Source: Hyphochytrium catenoides (taxonomy: Eukaryota > Sar > Hyphochytriomycetes > Hyphochytriales > Hyphochytriaceae). Taken from it: a stretch of DNA of 38,633 nt. Below the pieces are notes generated by a model. It ran no database searches. It saw nothing but the letters and a program-made list of their open reading frames with translations, and was not told the DNA's origin. Both the position numbers and the translations under genes were made by a program. How positions within the stretch are numbered: position 1 is the stretch's first letter; each line of letters starts with the position of its first letter. The stretch lies in NCBI GenBank assembly GCA_900088475.1, contig FLMG01000007.1, positions 7,505 through 46,137 of the forward strand, read 5' to 3'. Shown piece after piece: positions 1 through 11,167 of this stretch.

Positions 1-2578
1 AGCAGCCTAACTCTGATGGCTTTATCTGCTTGTCGACCCTCGGCTGCGGCCAGCCTGTCGTCCTGCACTATGTAGAACGACACTGTAGAGACAGGTGGTG
101 AATTACGTGATTGACGCAACGACCGCAAGGTCAGAGCAAGAGGGAGGACATAGCGTGGTCAGTCGGCTTCCCATCATGAAGCGGAGATCAGAAGCATGAC
201 ACAGCTAGGAGCTCTTTGAGGGGAAGGAATAACGGCAGATAGCAGGACATGCCTCTCAGCGAGAATTGAAGTGTGCAAGGGATTGACTAGAACATCACGT
301 TAATGGAAAGTTGCAAGCCAACAAGCTACGCGACGAGTAAAACAAGTCACACACAAGTAAAAGTCAGGAGTAGACGGCTGAGGGGGAACACAGATATGTG
401 ACCCACCTTCGTCCCCTGGTCGCGGATTACCCTCATCCAGGAGCTCTGAGAAGTGGAAGTACAGGGGCTTTGGGCGGTCCAGGCAGCGGATAAAACCAAA
501 AGATTCCTTCACTGATGAGATCTCTCCTGAATATAGGTGCCACCATGAAAGTTAGCCCTTGACCTCCCGTTCCCCTTCTTCTCTCTCCGGCTTGTTCTAA
601 GTTTTCATTAGCAGAGCCTCCTTTGTCATCCTCTTCTGTCCCGAGGGCGAGCCTTACCACTAAACTGCGCCGTTCTAATGCTGACATATAGTCAACAATT
701 TTCTTCCTTGCCTTCCTCGAACTCCTCCTCTAAAGCACACAGCTCGTTCTTCAATCACAATCTGTGGGCTGCCTGCCTTAAGCTCTACTCCATCATCTGC
801 CTTCAAAGAGCCATTTTCACCTTTCCGCCACTCTTCTGCTGTCGTGTTACCTCCTCTCTCTCTGCCAGTCTTTGCCTTTCCTCTTTGCAAGCTCAAGGTC
901 TCGCCTATATTCTCTTAGGTCTAAGTCTCTCACCTTGCTGTTCCTGGCCGTCTTCTTCTGAATGGCTTGCCTCCCCTGCTTTTAGGAAGTTGACCTGACA
1001 TGCTCTAGTCTGCTTGGATAGGAGTGAAGTTGCAACTCTAAACTCCACCTCATCACCCCTCTCTAGCACTCTCTACAGAAATAGCGACAAGTCACGCCAG
1101 CGTAAGCTACATGGATGCTCAATGCGGTGAAGACCACTTGCGGAGCCGCATTCAGTATAAAAAATGTAAGACCGTGTCACGGCGTTTGAGGGATGAGGGA
1201 GCCGAATAAGGAGGTGAGTAAAGAAAGAAAGCTAGGCATATTTGATAAGAACAAAACGAGATATTCTCCCGCTACCTCTTTATCTTCTGTGTCTGCGAGC
1301 GAGTATGGGTACCGCCTGTCTGTAGCTAAAAGAGGCCAGAGTATGCGGAGTATTGCGACGTATACCTTAGCGCAGAAACCCTCATCACTCAAACTGTTCA
1401 AGACTTCTTACCGGTTCCTTCTGACAGCTCTATGATCTCCCCTAAAGACCTGAAATCTTTTCCACCAGAGGCACTAGTCGATGGTCTTGCTGGTCGAGTC
1501 ACCCTCCCTGTCAGCACCTCGCTGCCGATGCTTGTCTCTTCAACTGAACCCTGTTTGAAGGGGAAAGCAATTGGTAGCGAGCACGCAGATGAGAATCCGT
1601 TTTAGGAAGGATAATGTGGGTCCAAGGCGATACGATGGACGCAGGGGAAAGAGCAACGGAGTGATATAAAGATTGGAAGAGAGGAAAGCAAAGAGAAAGA
1701 GAGAGAAGTAAAATATGGATAAGAGGTAAAGGAGGTAGTCCAGGTTCGGAGGCCTGCGCCAATGTGGGCATCGACCTTTGGCAGTTTTGTCAACCGAATG
1801 CCTGTCAGTTTCCTACTCCTGGGATTCACGTGGGCAGAGAATTCAACTGCGTCTCCAACCACGAGCTCTTCGTCACATTCACTGAAGTGAAAGAAAAGAT
1901 CCTCCCGCCGTGACGGGCTGCGGATAAAGCCAAAGTTCTCCTTTGTCAAGCATACGATACCACGCTCTCTAACAGAGCAGGGAGTAAGAGACGAAGAGTG
2001 TTAGGGAAGAGAGAAACTGATGCACGACTTTACAGTTGGTTAGGAAACCGCGGAGACAACAGCCGCGAGAGCCGCGGAAGCTCTTAATAGTCGACGTTTT
2101 CCCAAGGGTTTGAAGGATGAAGTGAACTAGGGAACAAAAAGCCAAGTCAAAGTGCACAGAGAGCATAGTACAGAGAGATGCATCGGGCATGTGTGAACCT
2201 ATATGTGTGGGGATGGATAGGGCCAGAAACAACAAAGGTAACGTTGCCATGGTGGCTGCACCCTACCTCTCACCCTGGTCGCCACGTGCCCACTCCCTTC
2301 CACCACTGTCACCCCATCTGCGGTCAGAGCGCTGGTATTCTTCATCCTCTCGGACGTCTGAACCATCCTGCATGCTGTTATAGTGACGATTACCGCGTCC
2401 TCTCTGTCGGACCTCTGCAAGCACTAGACTGAGTTCGTCTCCCAGACAAAGGTCCCAACAACAAAGTCTCACCTCTCCTCTCATAGCCTCCACTAGACCT
2501 ATATCCATAGCCATCCTCATACTGTCGGCCTTGTCCCTGCCTTGACCGATCACCTCCTCTGGACGTGTATGATGACAT
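1..2578 (-). CDS. CSDE1/UNR-like multi-cold-shock-domain RNA-binding protein, 3' part outside window
   Basis: Predicted cytoplasmic single-stranded-RNA-binding protein of the UNR/CSDE1 family, which controls translation and mRNA stability. My exon model, all phases consistent: 2578-2473, 2414-2274, 1966-1776, 1535-1412, 1136-1111, 1072-934, 882-821, 729-564, 526-407, 82-1, running off the left edge after about 385 codons. The start is ATG at 2578. Residues 1-82 are rich in Arg, Gly, Ser and Tyr (RGG-like). CSD1 (about 83-146) has both RNP-type motifs, ENFGFIR and DLFFHFSE. CSD2 (about 153-230) keeps the frame (GRVTRPAR, GTGVVF, RGDEVEFRV) but lacks the aromatic RNP motifs. A charged Glu/Gln linker follows. 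CSD3 (from about 319) again has ESFGFIR and LYFHFSE. The exon at 1535-1412 has a weak acceptor, and intron 527-563 is only 37 nt. The family call is firm; exon edges are less sure. Confidence 0.8.
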
Positions 2579-3590
2579 TCCACCGGTAACTCTAAGTAGG
2601 CTTAGTTAACGGCTATGTTCTTCTGGGCTGATGAGATGCCCCAAGTCGAGCGCAGATGTGAGGAACAGGTAGAGCAAAGCAAATGTGGTGGGTACTTTAG
2701 GGGCTATCCCGGTGAAGCGGTAATAGGGTACAAGAGGCGTATCGTCAAGAGGATCAGCCACAAGTCTCTCTCATGGTTTCACTCGGCGGCTTCAGAGAGG
2801 GAGTCCCGATCTTCGTTTGACATGCTGATCATGTCCTCCCTCTTCCTACTTCCTGCCTCCATCGAGCTGCACTCTCTATCTTCGCCTCCTCTTCTGCAGA
2901 CGGAGACTGGCCAGAGAACTGAAGCCGTTCTGATGATCTTTTGCGTTCTGTCTGTCTGCCCGCCGCCACTGCCCCTAATCTCCCATCTCCCAACGCCTCA
3001 CATAAATGCAGGCCGTGCTAATCGTAAATATATGCGGCTTTAGAGCGTTTATTCTGTTAACCATAGCGGATACGACGTGGGTGATGCCATCTTGGGCTGT
3101 ACAGGAGGGTACGTGGTGCAACCTTACGATGTGTCTGTTGTGTGCTGGCTGTTTGCCTCGGCTGATACGCTGTTCTGAATAGGTTGTGCAAATATTACGC
3201 TTATCCATGATTAGCATACAATCGGTTCCATTTCGGGAACTTCCTTCTGAAGTACGAGTGAAAGGACGAAAGGACACATCACAGACTTGACACATCCTGC
3301 AAAGGGACAGAGCAAGCAAGGGCAGAGAGAGAGAGGCCAGGATGAGAAGGGAGCAAGGAGCAAGAGAATGAGAGAAGGGACAGACAGAGAAAGAAGAAGA
3401 GAGAAGAGAAAGAACCAGAGAGAGAAGGGAAGAGTGACAACCCATCTTCCTCTGACCGGCGATAAGCGCGAGACAAGAGACGAGGACTAAGGAAGACAAC
3501 TGGCCCGAGACAGTCAGATCATTTGTGGAGACACGGGCAACACCCTAAGCAGAGAGCCAGCTATCATCTCCAGAACCAGTGCTGGCTACG
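2579..3590. other. Intergenic region between divergent CSD gene and phosducin-like gene
   Basis: About 1 kb separates the start codons of two divergently transcribed genes, so both promoters and 5' UTRs should lie here. Open frames exist on both strands but their translations are low-complexity (Ser/Leu-rich or Arg/Glu-rich) and match nothing I know. A purine-rich tract occupies about 3299-3440. I see no convincing TATA box or other named element. Confidence 0.4.
3299..3440 (+). repeat. Polypurine (GA-rich) low-complexity tract
   Basis: The + strand is dominated by A and G, with irregular GAGAGA and AGAAG runs, in the region upstream of the phosducin-like gene. It makes apparent ORFs on both strands (Arg/Glu/Lys on +, Ser/Leu on -) that should not be taken as genes. 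It could be a GAGA-type promoter element or simply 5' UTR or simple repeat. Confidence 0.6.
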
Positions 3591-5732
3591 ATGGAGCGCA
3601 TCTTTACCTCTCATGGGGTGCTCTTTGACAAGGATGATGACGAAGTCGGGCCCAAACGCAGGTCGTGTGCTTCGGACTCCGAAGGAAGGTTAGCGAAAAC
3701 GTTTCTAGGAACAGTGCTGAACACTCTCCCAGTTCTTAAGTGACCTTGTGTGCTGTCTCTTTTTCTATGTACTGCACGTTTGCAGTGATGGCGAAGAACC
3801 AGCGGCTGTTCGTTCTGCACATGATCCAGCAGGCCCATGGCGCAAGCCAGAGTTTCCAAACATCGTTCGGGGTCGTCAAGGCCGGAGCTCAATGAACACT
3901 GGGCCAAAGGGGGTGATCAAGGACTATCTGAACCATATTTCCAGCAAATCGGTAGGACACTAGTTCCTCTAATAGCTCTTGAGGCCATGCGATACTGACA
4001 TTAGGTGCTCCCGATTCACTAGGCCCTCTTGGAGTCGGAGGAGGACGAAGGCCATTCGCATGCACCTAAGAGCAATCAACGAGCAGTACCGGAAAGCACA
4101 GGAGCCTCGCAGACTTCTCAGGTGGGCCTACTTGCTTGAGCGGGTCAACTATGTGTGGGAAGGTCGATAAACCAAGAGTAGTAGCAGGGGCAAGGGGTGA
4201 GCACAGGGTCGTGCTGTCCAAATATAACATACTTGGTAGAACTATCGGACAAGGAACGGGTTACAGCGTAAAAGAGAGCCTAACGTGAAGACCCTCGTCA
4301 TTGCTAATGCCCAACTGATGTCCATCAGCTCTCTGACGATGATAACAGTGAAGACGAGGCATTTCTTCAGGAACTTAGGTCAAAGAGGCTGCAAGAGCTG
4401 AAGGAACTGATGTCAAGGTGAGCCGAGGAGTTACCTTTCTCAAAGGTTATCCTCAATTTCCTCCCTGTGGCGTTTGCCTATCACTCCCTCTATCATATGC
4501 TTGCCTACTTAATGAAGAGGTACGGTCATATCATATGGGCTCTGCTAATACTGGTCTGCGATGGTTGTAGGCCGAGGTTTGGAAAGGTACAGGATGTAGA
4601 TGCGCAGGGTTTTCTGAAAGCTGTGGATGAGGAAGATCCAAGAGTCTCAGTAGTAGCGCTGATCTTTGAACACGTAAGGTTTCCTTGCCAGCTACTTCCG
4701 CTTTTGCCTAATGACAACTGGTGACGAATAGCCCTTCCTCAGCCAAACTAGACTTCTGTGTAGGGAGCTCCTATCTGTCTCTCGCCTGTTTTCTTCTTGT
4801 CAATCGGTACCTTCTTTCTAGCATTGCGTAGCTTCTAGCTCATTCTGCTTACCTTACCAGAATTGTGAACTCTTTTTTATAGTTTTTATGGTGTCTTCTC
4901 CTTTTCTACGCACCCTCTTCCGCCATTGCGCGTGCTTTGAGAACGTAATGGAATGTCCTGGGTCGCTTGCTCCCTTTACTGCTCTGATTTGACAAATGCT
5001 GGCCGTCGTTTGATTCTCAACTGCCTTTATCGGAGCCCAGGGAGTACCCGAGTGTCAAGCGATATATAGGAGCTTTCCTCACATTGCTGGCCGATACCCT
5101 TTCACCAAGGTGATATAAGAGCGTTGAAGTGCTACCTGCTTTGCCCTATCCCTGACTCATGGATAACCATGATCAACGTTAGCGTATATGTTTGGTGCTC
5201 CACGGTTCTTCCTTCGCCTGTCAATTGCTATTCTGACAAGCTGCAATTCGATTAACTTTCCTTCGACGTGATCACACAGTTCCTCCGCTTGAAAAGCTCG
5301 GCGACAAGCAGAAATTTTGATAAGATTGTCCTGCCAGTCATTTTAGTGTATCGGTAAGTGCACGACGAAGGCTTGAATAGTAGGAGCTTGGGAAGGTGCT
5401 GCTGGAAGTATCTGACATCCGACATTTCACCCACTTTTGCCTTGAAGAGGTGGCGCACAGGATCTCTGCTTGACCAACGTGGATAGGGAGCTGGACCAAG
5501 ACATTGATGTGGACGCATTGGAATGGCTGCTGCACAAGTGGGTGATGTTGATGGCCTCTTCCCTCCTCGTCCTCTTCCTGCTCCTCATCCCCTCGTTAAC
5601 TTTGGATCTGGACGGCTGTGGCTTCCTGTTGTGCATTATTGGCTCCTTCACCTATCAGAACCCTTACAATAAAAATTTTCCTTTCCTACTAGGCACAAGA
5701 TTGTAGCTTTTGGGACGGGAACTAGTCAGTAG
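3591..5732 (+). CDS. Phosducin-like protein (PhLP1-type co-chaperone of CCT and G-protein beta subunits)
   Basis: Phosducin-like proteins help the chaperonin CCT fold WD-repeat G-beta subunits, and in several protists they are needed for G-protein or cilia function. Exons: 3591-3688, 3786-3951, 4023-4121, 4329-4417, 4571-4673, one or more unresolved exons near 4861-5059, then 5280-5353, 5448-5537, 5693-5732. Visible landmarks are the N-terminal box NTGPKGVIKDYL, the acidic helix with DEAFLQELRSKRLQELKEL, the start of the thioredoxin fold PRFGKV, EYPSVK joining FLRLKSS, the strand VLPVILVYR followed by a GG, and VDRELDQDIDVDALE near the end. The last residues are KIVAFGTGTSQ. The ATG at 3591 is supported by phase. 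The join after EYPSVK (5059) has no GT donor, so this segment is uncertain, though the family is clear. Confidence 0.82.
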
Positions 5733-7490
5733 ATGAAGTAGAGCTTATCTTTGAACCTGTAACCTGTAGCAAGCCGGGCTTCTTATGACCGGTAGCATTG
5801 TGGCGGCACAGCCGTTGAAGGCGTCCTGCAGTTCGAAGGTACTGTATGCCTACTTCCTCCTTCTCCCCGAGGATTAGAAGCCGCCCCGCTTAGGTATTAT
5901 CGTATTATCCATGGACAACCTATCACTCGCGACGGTCATCTTATTTCCAAATAAGGCACAAGAAGAAAAGCCGAGGGACATGACAATGTGCAATGTTCAT
6001 TGGTACTTCCTAGACTTTGGTGGTCCATCATCCTGGACATCACCCGCACCCTACTAAATAAATACACGATTCTCTCTCGGGTAATAGAGTATGTAAGGAT
6101 GACCCTAGAGAGTAACTTGCTAAAAAGGAGAAAGCTTCAGGTCCATCTTCCTTCTAAGAATGTGATTTCCCACCACTTCCTAGTCTCCCTTTTCCTAGGA
6201 AGTAGTACCAAGTCTCTCGTGTCCAAACGTCCACAGTCAGATGTACCCCAACTGTTTGGCATCACTGGCATCACCTTTCACATAAACATTTCGTCGCCTC
6301 GAAACTAGAAGTTCCAAGAGCTGTTCGAAGCTTGGCCACTCTGCCCCGCCGGGCCCCATCTCTACGAGTAGTTGCCAACGGCATACCTTTCACACTCCTA
6401 GTCATGTAGCTGGCGATTCAACAGTACGAGTAGCGCCACCTCACGGCATGGATGATGAGACAGGAAAGCATGAACAGAGTACAGAGTACGTACATCTCTA
6501 GGACGGAGGTACCATACCAGGAAAGGAACAAGCGAAGAGGGAAAAGGGGAAAAGGAATCTAGTCAGGGAGCGCAGTCTCTGGCACATGGCACACCCACAC
6601 CTAGCTGGCTCTCATCACGGCATACCAATATCGGAGTTATGCTACCTCTCATGTCCTGCTCCCCTCCTATAAAACCTGAACATCTAACGATAGAACTACT
6701 CACCTCTGTGTTTTTTCACCGTCTCCGCTATTTAGAAGTCGTGTATGGCGTTTATTCAAAAAAGAAGATTCCCACGTCTGCTACTGTGAATCTTACTTTG
6801 TAAAGTTTCCTCTGTGTGTTATTGTGTATGGTGTGTTCCTTTCCTGGGAATATTCCCCAGAGAAATGAAATGTTTCTTTCGCATGCGTTCGCTCATCCAC
6901 CTTGAGTGATGGATGGCTCTAACTTCTTCTCTCTGTTGTACCACTTCGCTCTTTCTCTTTCTCTTTATCTCTCGTCCTGCTATCCTCTTTCTCTCCCTAT
7001 CTCTCCTGTTTTTCTTGCCTCTAAGGCATCACTCTGTCTCCCAATTATAGCGGCACTGTCTCATAATATCATCGCTGTTCTCCCAACCCTTATGTCTCTC
7101 TTGTCAAGAGTAATCATCTCTCGCTCTTACTCTGTTTCCTCGTAGTTCTCGGTCTGTCTCAGGATGTGAGGGCCAAACGGATCGATATCCCCTCCCCTGT
7201 CTTCCGAGTCATCTGCGGGGGCTGGAGCGTGTCAGCGGGAAGAGCGAACGCCGTCCCACCCGCACTTCCATCCCAACTTTTCTTTTCCCAAACTCCATAC
7301 AGATTATCTGCAGACCGCCTGTATGCCCAGCTTCAAGCTGGACCAGAACTGTCCTCTATGGGTAATTAGTATGGGGACAGGCGTTGCTTGACTGGTAGCA
7401 GAGCAGAAAGACTGATACTTTCTAATCTTCTAATTCAAAGCAGTGGCATTCGTGGGCTGCCTGAGAAGGACACAAGTCTCACGGCAAATT
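5733..7490. other. Region without a supported gene
   Basis: Between the phosducin-like gene and the LRR gene I find only short open frames. One at 5988-6308 (+) is 106 codons long with no recognisable motif. About 6940-7010 is a CT-rich tract that yields a Ser/Leu-rich pseudo-ORF. A possible small exon at about 7300-7363, with a CAG acceptor and a GTAATT donor, could be a 5' exon of the downstream LRR gene, but nothing confirms it. Confidence 0.4.
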
Positions 7491-7681
7491 GAAAGTGGAC
7501 AACTAGCGGTCAGCCACTGACATCTCAGCGGCACGAAAGGAAGCTCAATGAAGCGGAGCTTGCGATAACAGACGATTTCTTCCCAGTTTCTTGTCTCGTC
7601 GTGCCAAGCACACATCGACACTTTCGAGGGTTTGGTAAACAGCTGACTGGTCTACCTCTTGCCGCTATTGCCGCAGAGATT

Positions 7682-8926
7682 ATGCTTGCACCTCATGCAT
7701 CATGCAGCGATAGGCCGCGCACCGCTACCAATACAGTCTCCTCCAGTGAGGTTGATCGTGCACTCTGCAAGGCTGGATGGGAGGAGCTTGGCAGCGGCTC
7801 TTTGTGGGATAGACTGCGGGTAGCTCTGCAAGGACAGGGAAGAAGTGCCAGTGTACCAGCCAAGTACCCTTCAAGTCAGTCTTCGGGTTCAAGATGGGCC
7901 CGCTTTAGCGCTCCGGAAAAAGCAGGAAATGTAAATCAACCTCACATTGGACATAGCCTTTCAGAACATCCTAAAAAGGATGGGGATAGCTTTTACATAG
8001 CTGCAGCGGTCATTGAAGTGACATGCACCCAGTCAACGGAAGAGACGAAAGAAAGTAAGCCCATCCCCAACCTTGCTCCGATTGCAGCACGAGGACAGAC
8101 AAAGCATTCGGAATCATGCGCTGCCGACTCTCTACGCTCTTCCTCGCATACTCCTTCCACTGCTCTTTCGCCGAAGGTAACCAAGATAGCCAGCTGGATG
8201 GCAAAAGCTGCGTGCTTGAAACAGATGACTTTCATTGATGACAAGCTGATAGACCAAATTAGAACAGACCGCATACAACGCGTGGATCTCAGCCACCGGG
8301 GAATAGATAACGACCGATTTCTCTGCGCGATGCTCCACCCGCTCGCCCTGAACACCTCCGTAACGGAGTTGGATCTCTCGTTCAACAAGCTTAATACGCT
8401 GGCGCTCACAGCCCTGGCTCATGTTCTTGGGTCTGCGCAGACGAACATCAGCAAGCTGAAGCTTAGTAACACTAAGATCGGTGATGAAGGATTACAGAGG
8501 TTGGCTTTCGGACTCGCAGCAAACAACACTGTGGTGCACTTAGATGTGTCCGAATGCGGGATCACCTCTCAAGGGTTGAGTAGCTTCGCTACGACCTTGC
8601 TTGCACGGAAACGCGAAGGCTCACTGATTGAATTCATTCTTAGAGGCAACCAGCTAAGTGATTCCGGGATGGCGCAGCTAGGAGAATTGCTAATTAAGGA
8701 GTCAGTAGTTAGAGTTGATTTGGGAACTTCTGCGTCAGGACAGGCTAACTCTATCAGCCATAACGGCGTCCGGAAGATGGCATCCGCTATCGGTGCGGCA
8801 GGTTCAAAGGTGAATTTAAGGCAGTTGAGGCTTACGGGAAATCCCTTGAAGAGGAAAGCTGGCAAACGTGCCCTACAACTGCTTCAGTCTCAGTGCGAAG
8901 GCTGTCACATTGAGTTCTTGCACTAG
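7682..8926 (+). CDS. Leucine-rich-repeat protein of ribonuclease-inhibitor (NLRC/RNH1-like) type
   Basis: The C-terminal 240 residues form RI-type LRRs of about 28 residues, each with an LxLxxN/C core followed by a helix. Examples are VTELDLSFNKLNTLALTAL, ISKLKLSNTKIGDEGLQRLA, VVHLDVSECGITSQGLSSFA, LIEFILRGNQLSDSGMAQLG and LRQLRLTGNPLKRKAGKRAL. Such repeats form a horseshoe that binds other proteins; no catalytic or NACHT domain is visible. The first ~170 residues are Ser/Thr-rich and unstructured. The first in-frame ATG is at 7682 (414 aa), but the frame stays open upstream to about 7493, so the true start may lie in the open stretch or in an upstream exon. The stop is TAG at 8924-8926. The protein's partner is unknown. 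Confidence 0.75.
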   Translation: MLAPHASCSDRPRTATNTVSSSEVDRALCKAGWEELGSGSLWDRLRVALQGQGRSASVPAKYPSSQSSGSRWARFSAPEKAGNVNQPHIGHSLSEHPKKDGDSFYIAAAVIEVTCTQSTEETKESKPIPNLAPIAARGQTKHSESCAADSLRSSSHTPSTALSPKVTKIASWMAKAACLKQMTFIDDKLIDQIRTDRIQRVDLSHRGIDNDRFLCAMLHPLALNTSVTELDLSFNKLNTLALTALAHVLGSAQTNISKLKLSNTKIGDEGLQRLAFGLAANNTVVHLDVSECGITSQGLSSFATTLLARKREGSLIEFILRGNQLSDSGMAQLGELLIKESVVRVDLGTSASGQANSISHNGVRKMASAIGAAGSKVNLRQLRLTGNPLKRKAGKRALQLLQSQCEGCHIEFLH

Positions 8927-9371
8927 TGCGGCCGCTGAGGGGACAGCAGGCCTACTAAAGTGCTATTGCGATCCTGTTCGGTTTAGCACTACTACTATAA
9001 CAGGATCAGTATTTATTTTTTGGATCTGGGTAAAATGATCTAAGCGCCCTGCGCTGGGCGAATGATAGTCCGCTATAGCTTCAAAAACCTGTAATATAAC
9101 CTATTCCTAATAGATCAGTATGGCCCAAGGGAGATTGTCACTAATAGCTTACTCCATTGGCCGTTAGGGCCAAAGGTCAACGCTCACTGGCCCTGATATT
9201 GAGAGTCGGAACTGCAGAGCTTCTGACCTTCTCCCTCCAGACATTCTGTCACCTTGTCAGGGTAGAAGAGAGAAGAGTGCGCCGTTGGGGAGTCTACCAT
9301 ACTCAAGTTTGTGGTTACCAAGCTTTGCTCGGCAAGGAGAGAAGAAAGAGCTACTTTGCGCCTAGACTTCC
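8927..9371. other. Intergenic, convergent 3' ends
   Basis: The LRR gene (+) and the acid phosphatase gene (-) converge here. An AT-richer stretch around 8985-9060 probably holds 3' UTR and polyadenylation signals. I see no further gene. Confidence 0.4.
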
Positions 9372-11167
9372 TCATGACACTCCCTCCACCGTAGAATCGT
9401 AGGGGATAGCAGCCTCGTACACCAGAGAGTTAGAGTCAGTAGCCAATGCTCCCAGGACCATGTGCTCTCGGTTCACTGTTACTAGGAAGAACCCTAAGTC
9501 CAGACCTAAGAACTGGAGAAGGGGAGAATCTGATACGCTCTCTTTGGCTCTGTGGACGCCGTAACCACCTGAAAGAGTTGATAAAAGGGTTATTGGGAAA
9601 AACAGTCTTCTTTCCCTCATATATTTTGCCTGACCTCCTCCTGAGACAAAGTAGTTCAACGTAGTACCATCCCAGGTTTCAGCGAGATGTTGCAAGCTAT
9701 GGTCATGCCCGCTAAAGTAGGCATGGACCCCTTCACGCTTTAGGAGAGGCCGCAAATTCTGTATAAGCTCCTGACGTCACAATGTTCAACGTTAGTACAG
9801 CCAATGGAGGGCAAGTGAGCCGTGAGTCGCCTGCTATTACCTCGGTGGGTCCATTGCCCGCAAGACTGTGCACACCCCAGTGACCAACAACAACTTTCCA
9901 CAGCCTGTCGACTCCTTCCCTCGCTGGCGGCTTGGCCAGTGTTTGCTGAATCCACCGATATTGGTCCCATCTGTGCCAGCATCAGTAATAGCCGTAGAAT
10001 GTATATGCGTTGGTGATCGTGAGTGAACACCTTCTCACCTCTCATCCGGATCAGTCTGTGCCACAATCCTCTTACCACATCTGAAGTTCCGCGGTTCAGC
10101 GCCACAGACCAGAGAGCAGGCATCTAGAACTACGAACCTGTCAAGGGCGAATGCAGCTCTTAGTCGTGCTCCTTCAGTGTCTCTTAGGAGCCAGCAAAAC
10201 ACACCTAATATCTGTATGCTCATCCACCCGCTTGTCCAGTGAGTAGTAGCGAGAAGGAAAGTGCCACAACAAGCTTTTGCTAGCGTAATCCAGTTCTGCA
10301 GTTATATTTCCCTCACAGTCATGGTTACCTAAGCTGATGGGCAGAACGATAGAGGTGTAAAAGAACCAATCAGAAGGGACTATACCGCAGAAAAGAAGGA
10401 GAGCAGGCTCACCTCATATGCCATGGCACCTGGAGCTCAGGATGAGTGTAAACCTCCTCAAACTTCTCCCTAAACTGAGGATCATCGCTTCTCTTCACGC
10501 TGTTTAACAGGAAAGTGCCAGACGAAGAGCGATCAGATGGGTGCAATCTATCACGATTCTGTAGGCGGAAATTAGTCTCGTACCCATGAGGATAAATCTG
10601 GTCTCCTGTGGAGAGGATGAACGAGGGGTGGTAAAGAGCTGCTATGCTAGCCATGCGGCTTGCAATGGCCGCCTGATACTCGGATCCTGTCCCATAGTCA
10701 CCCACAAGCAAGAACTCGAGAGTGGTGCTGTTGGTACTTCCGCGGCTAGCAACGTCGCTGTTCGTAGTGCCTTTTCCGGAACGAAATCCTTTGTGTTGGC
10801 GCTTGACGAGCTTCCCGAACGTCTTGCTGCTTGTAATAGGTCGCTTCTGTTGGGGCTCGACACTTTGCCCAAACAAGAAGGTTCCCGGAACAAGTTCACC
10901 GTCCTTCTTTTGAGAAGCGTCTTCTCTTGTTCGGAGGTGCTGCTGCACTCCTTCCTGCATCCCTACCCTCCTGTCATGCACAGAGGAGTAGAGCTGTACG
11001 CCAGACCAGTAGTAGAGCGCAGTAAAGAGGAAGCATCCAACGCCAATGGCAAGCTTGCCCCTCCCGCTGCCATTGCGGCTTGCTCTGGTAAGCCGCCTCC
11101 CGCTACCGCTGGATGTGCTCGCAGTCGACGATGACTGTCTTAACAAGCTGGAGTTAGACCCCACCAT
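9372..11167 (-). CDS. Tartrate-resistant (type 5)-like purple acid phosphatase with N-terminal signal anchor
   Basis: Metallophosphoesterase that hydrolyses phosphate monoesters with a binuclear Fe-metal centre. The six-exon model has consistent phases and encodes 481 aa: 11167-10413, 10333-10205, 10137-10039, 9970-9841, 9770-9635, 9568-9372. All five metal-binding blocks are present in order: LVGDYGTG, STGDQIYPHG (with the Tyr ligand), SLGNHDCEG, VVVGHWGVHSLAGNGP and YFSGHDHSLQH. The N terminus is a Ser/Arg-rich cytosolic tail, then one hydrophobic helix (KLAIGVGCFLFTALYYWSG, about residues 40-65) and a roughly 90-residue linker. This suggests a type II membrane enzyme facing the lumen or outside, rather than the cleaved signal peptide of mammalian ACP5. 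The ATG at 11167 is the first in frame; a leader exon cannot be excluded. The 66-nt last intron is a multiple of three and could be retained. Confidence 0.88.

Noticed and set aside
2975-3499. 174-codon minus-strand ORF with hydrophobic stretches
   Set aside because: Much of it reads through the GA-rich tract, producing Ser/Leu runs that only look like membrane segments.
6906-7145. Plus ORF resembling a hydrophobic or signal-peptide protein
   Set aside because: Created by CT-rich low-complexity DNA (Ser/Leu runs); no conserved feature.
10039-10137. Donor at GTGGTAAGAGG within acid phosphatase exon 3
   Set aside because: It breaks phase with the next exon; the downstream GAGAG/GTGAGA donor keeps phase and gives a continuous protein.
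10586-11134. 182-codon plus-strand ORF
   Set aside because: It lies antisense to the first exon of the acid phosphatase, whose minus-strand frame has clear metal-site motifs; the plus frame has none.
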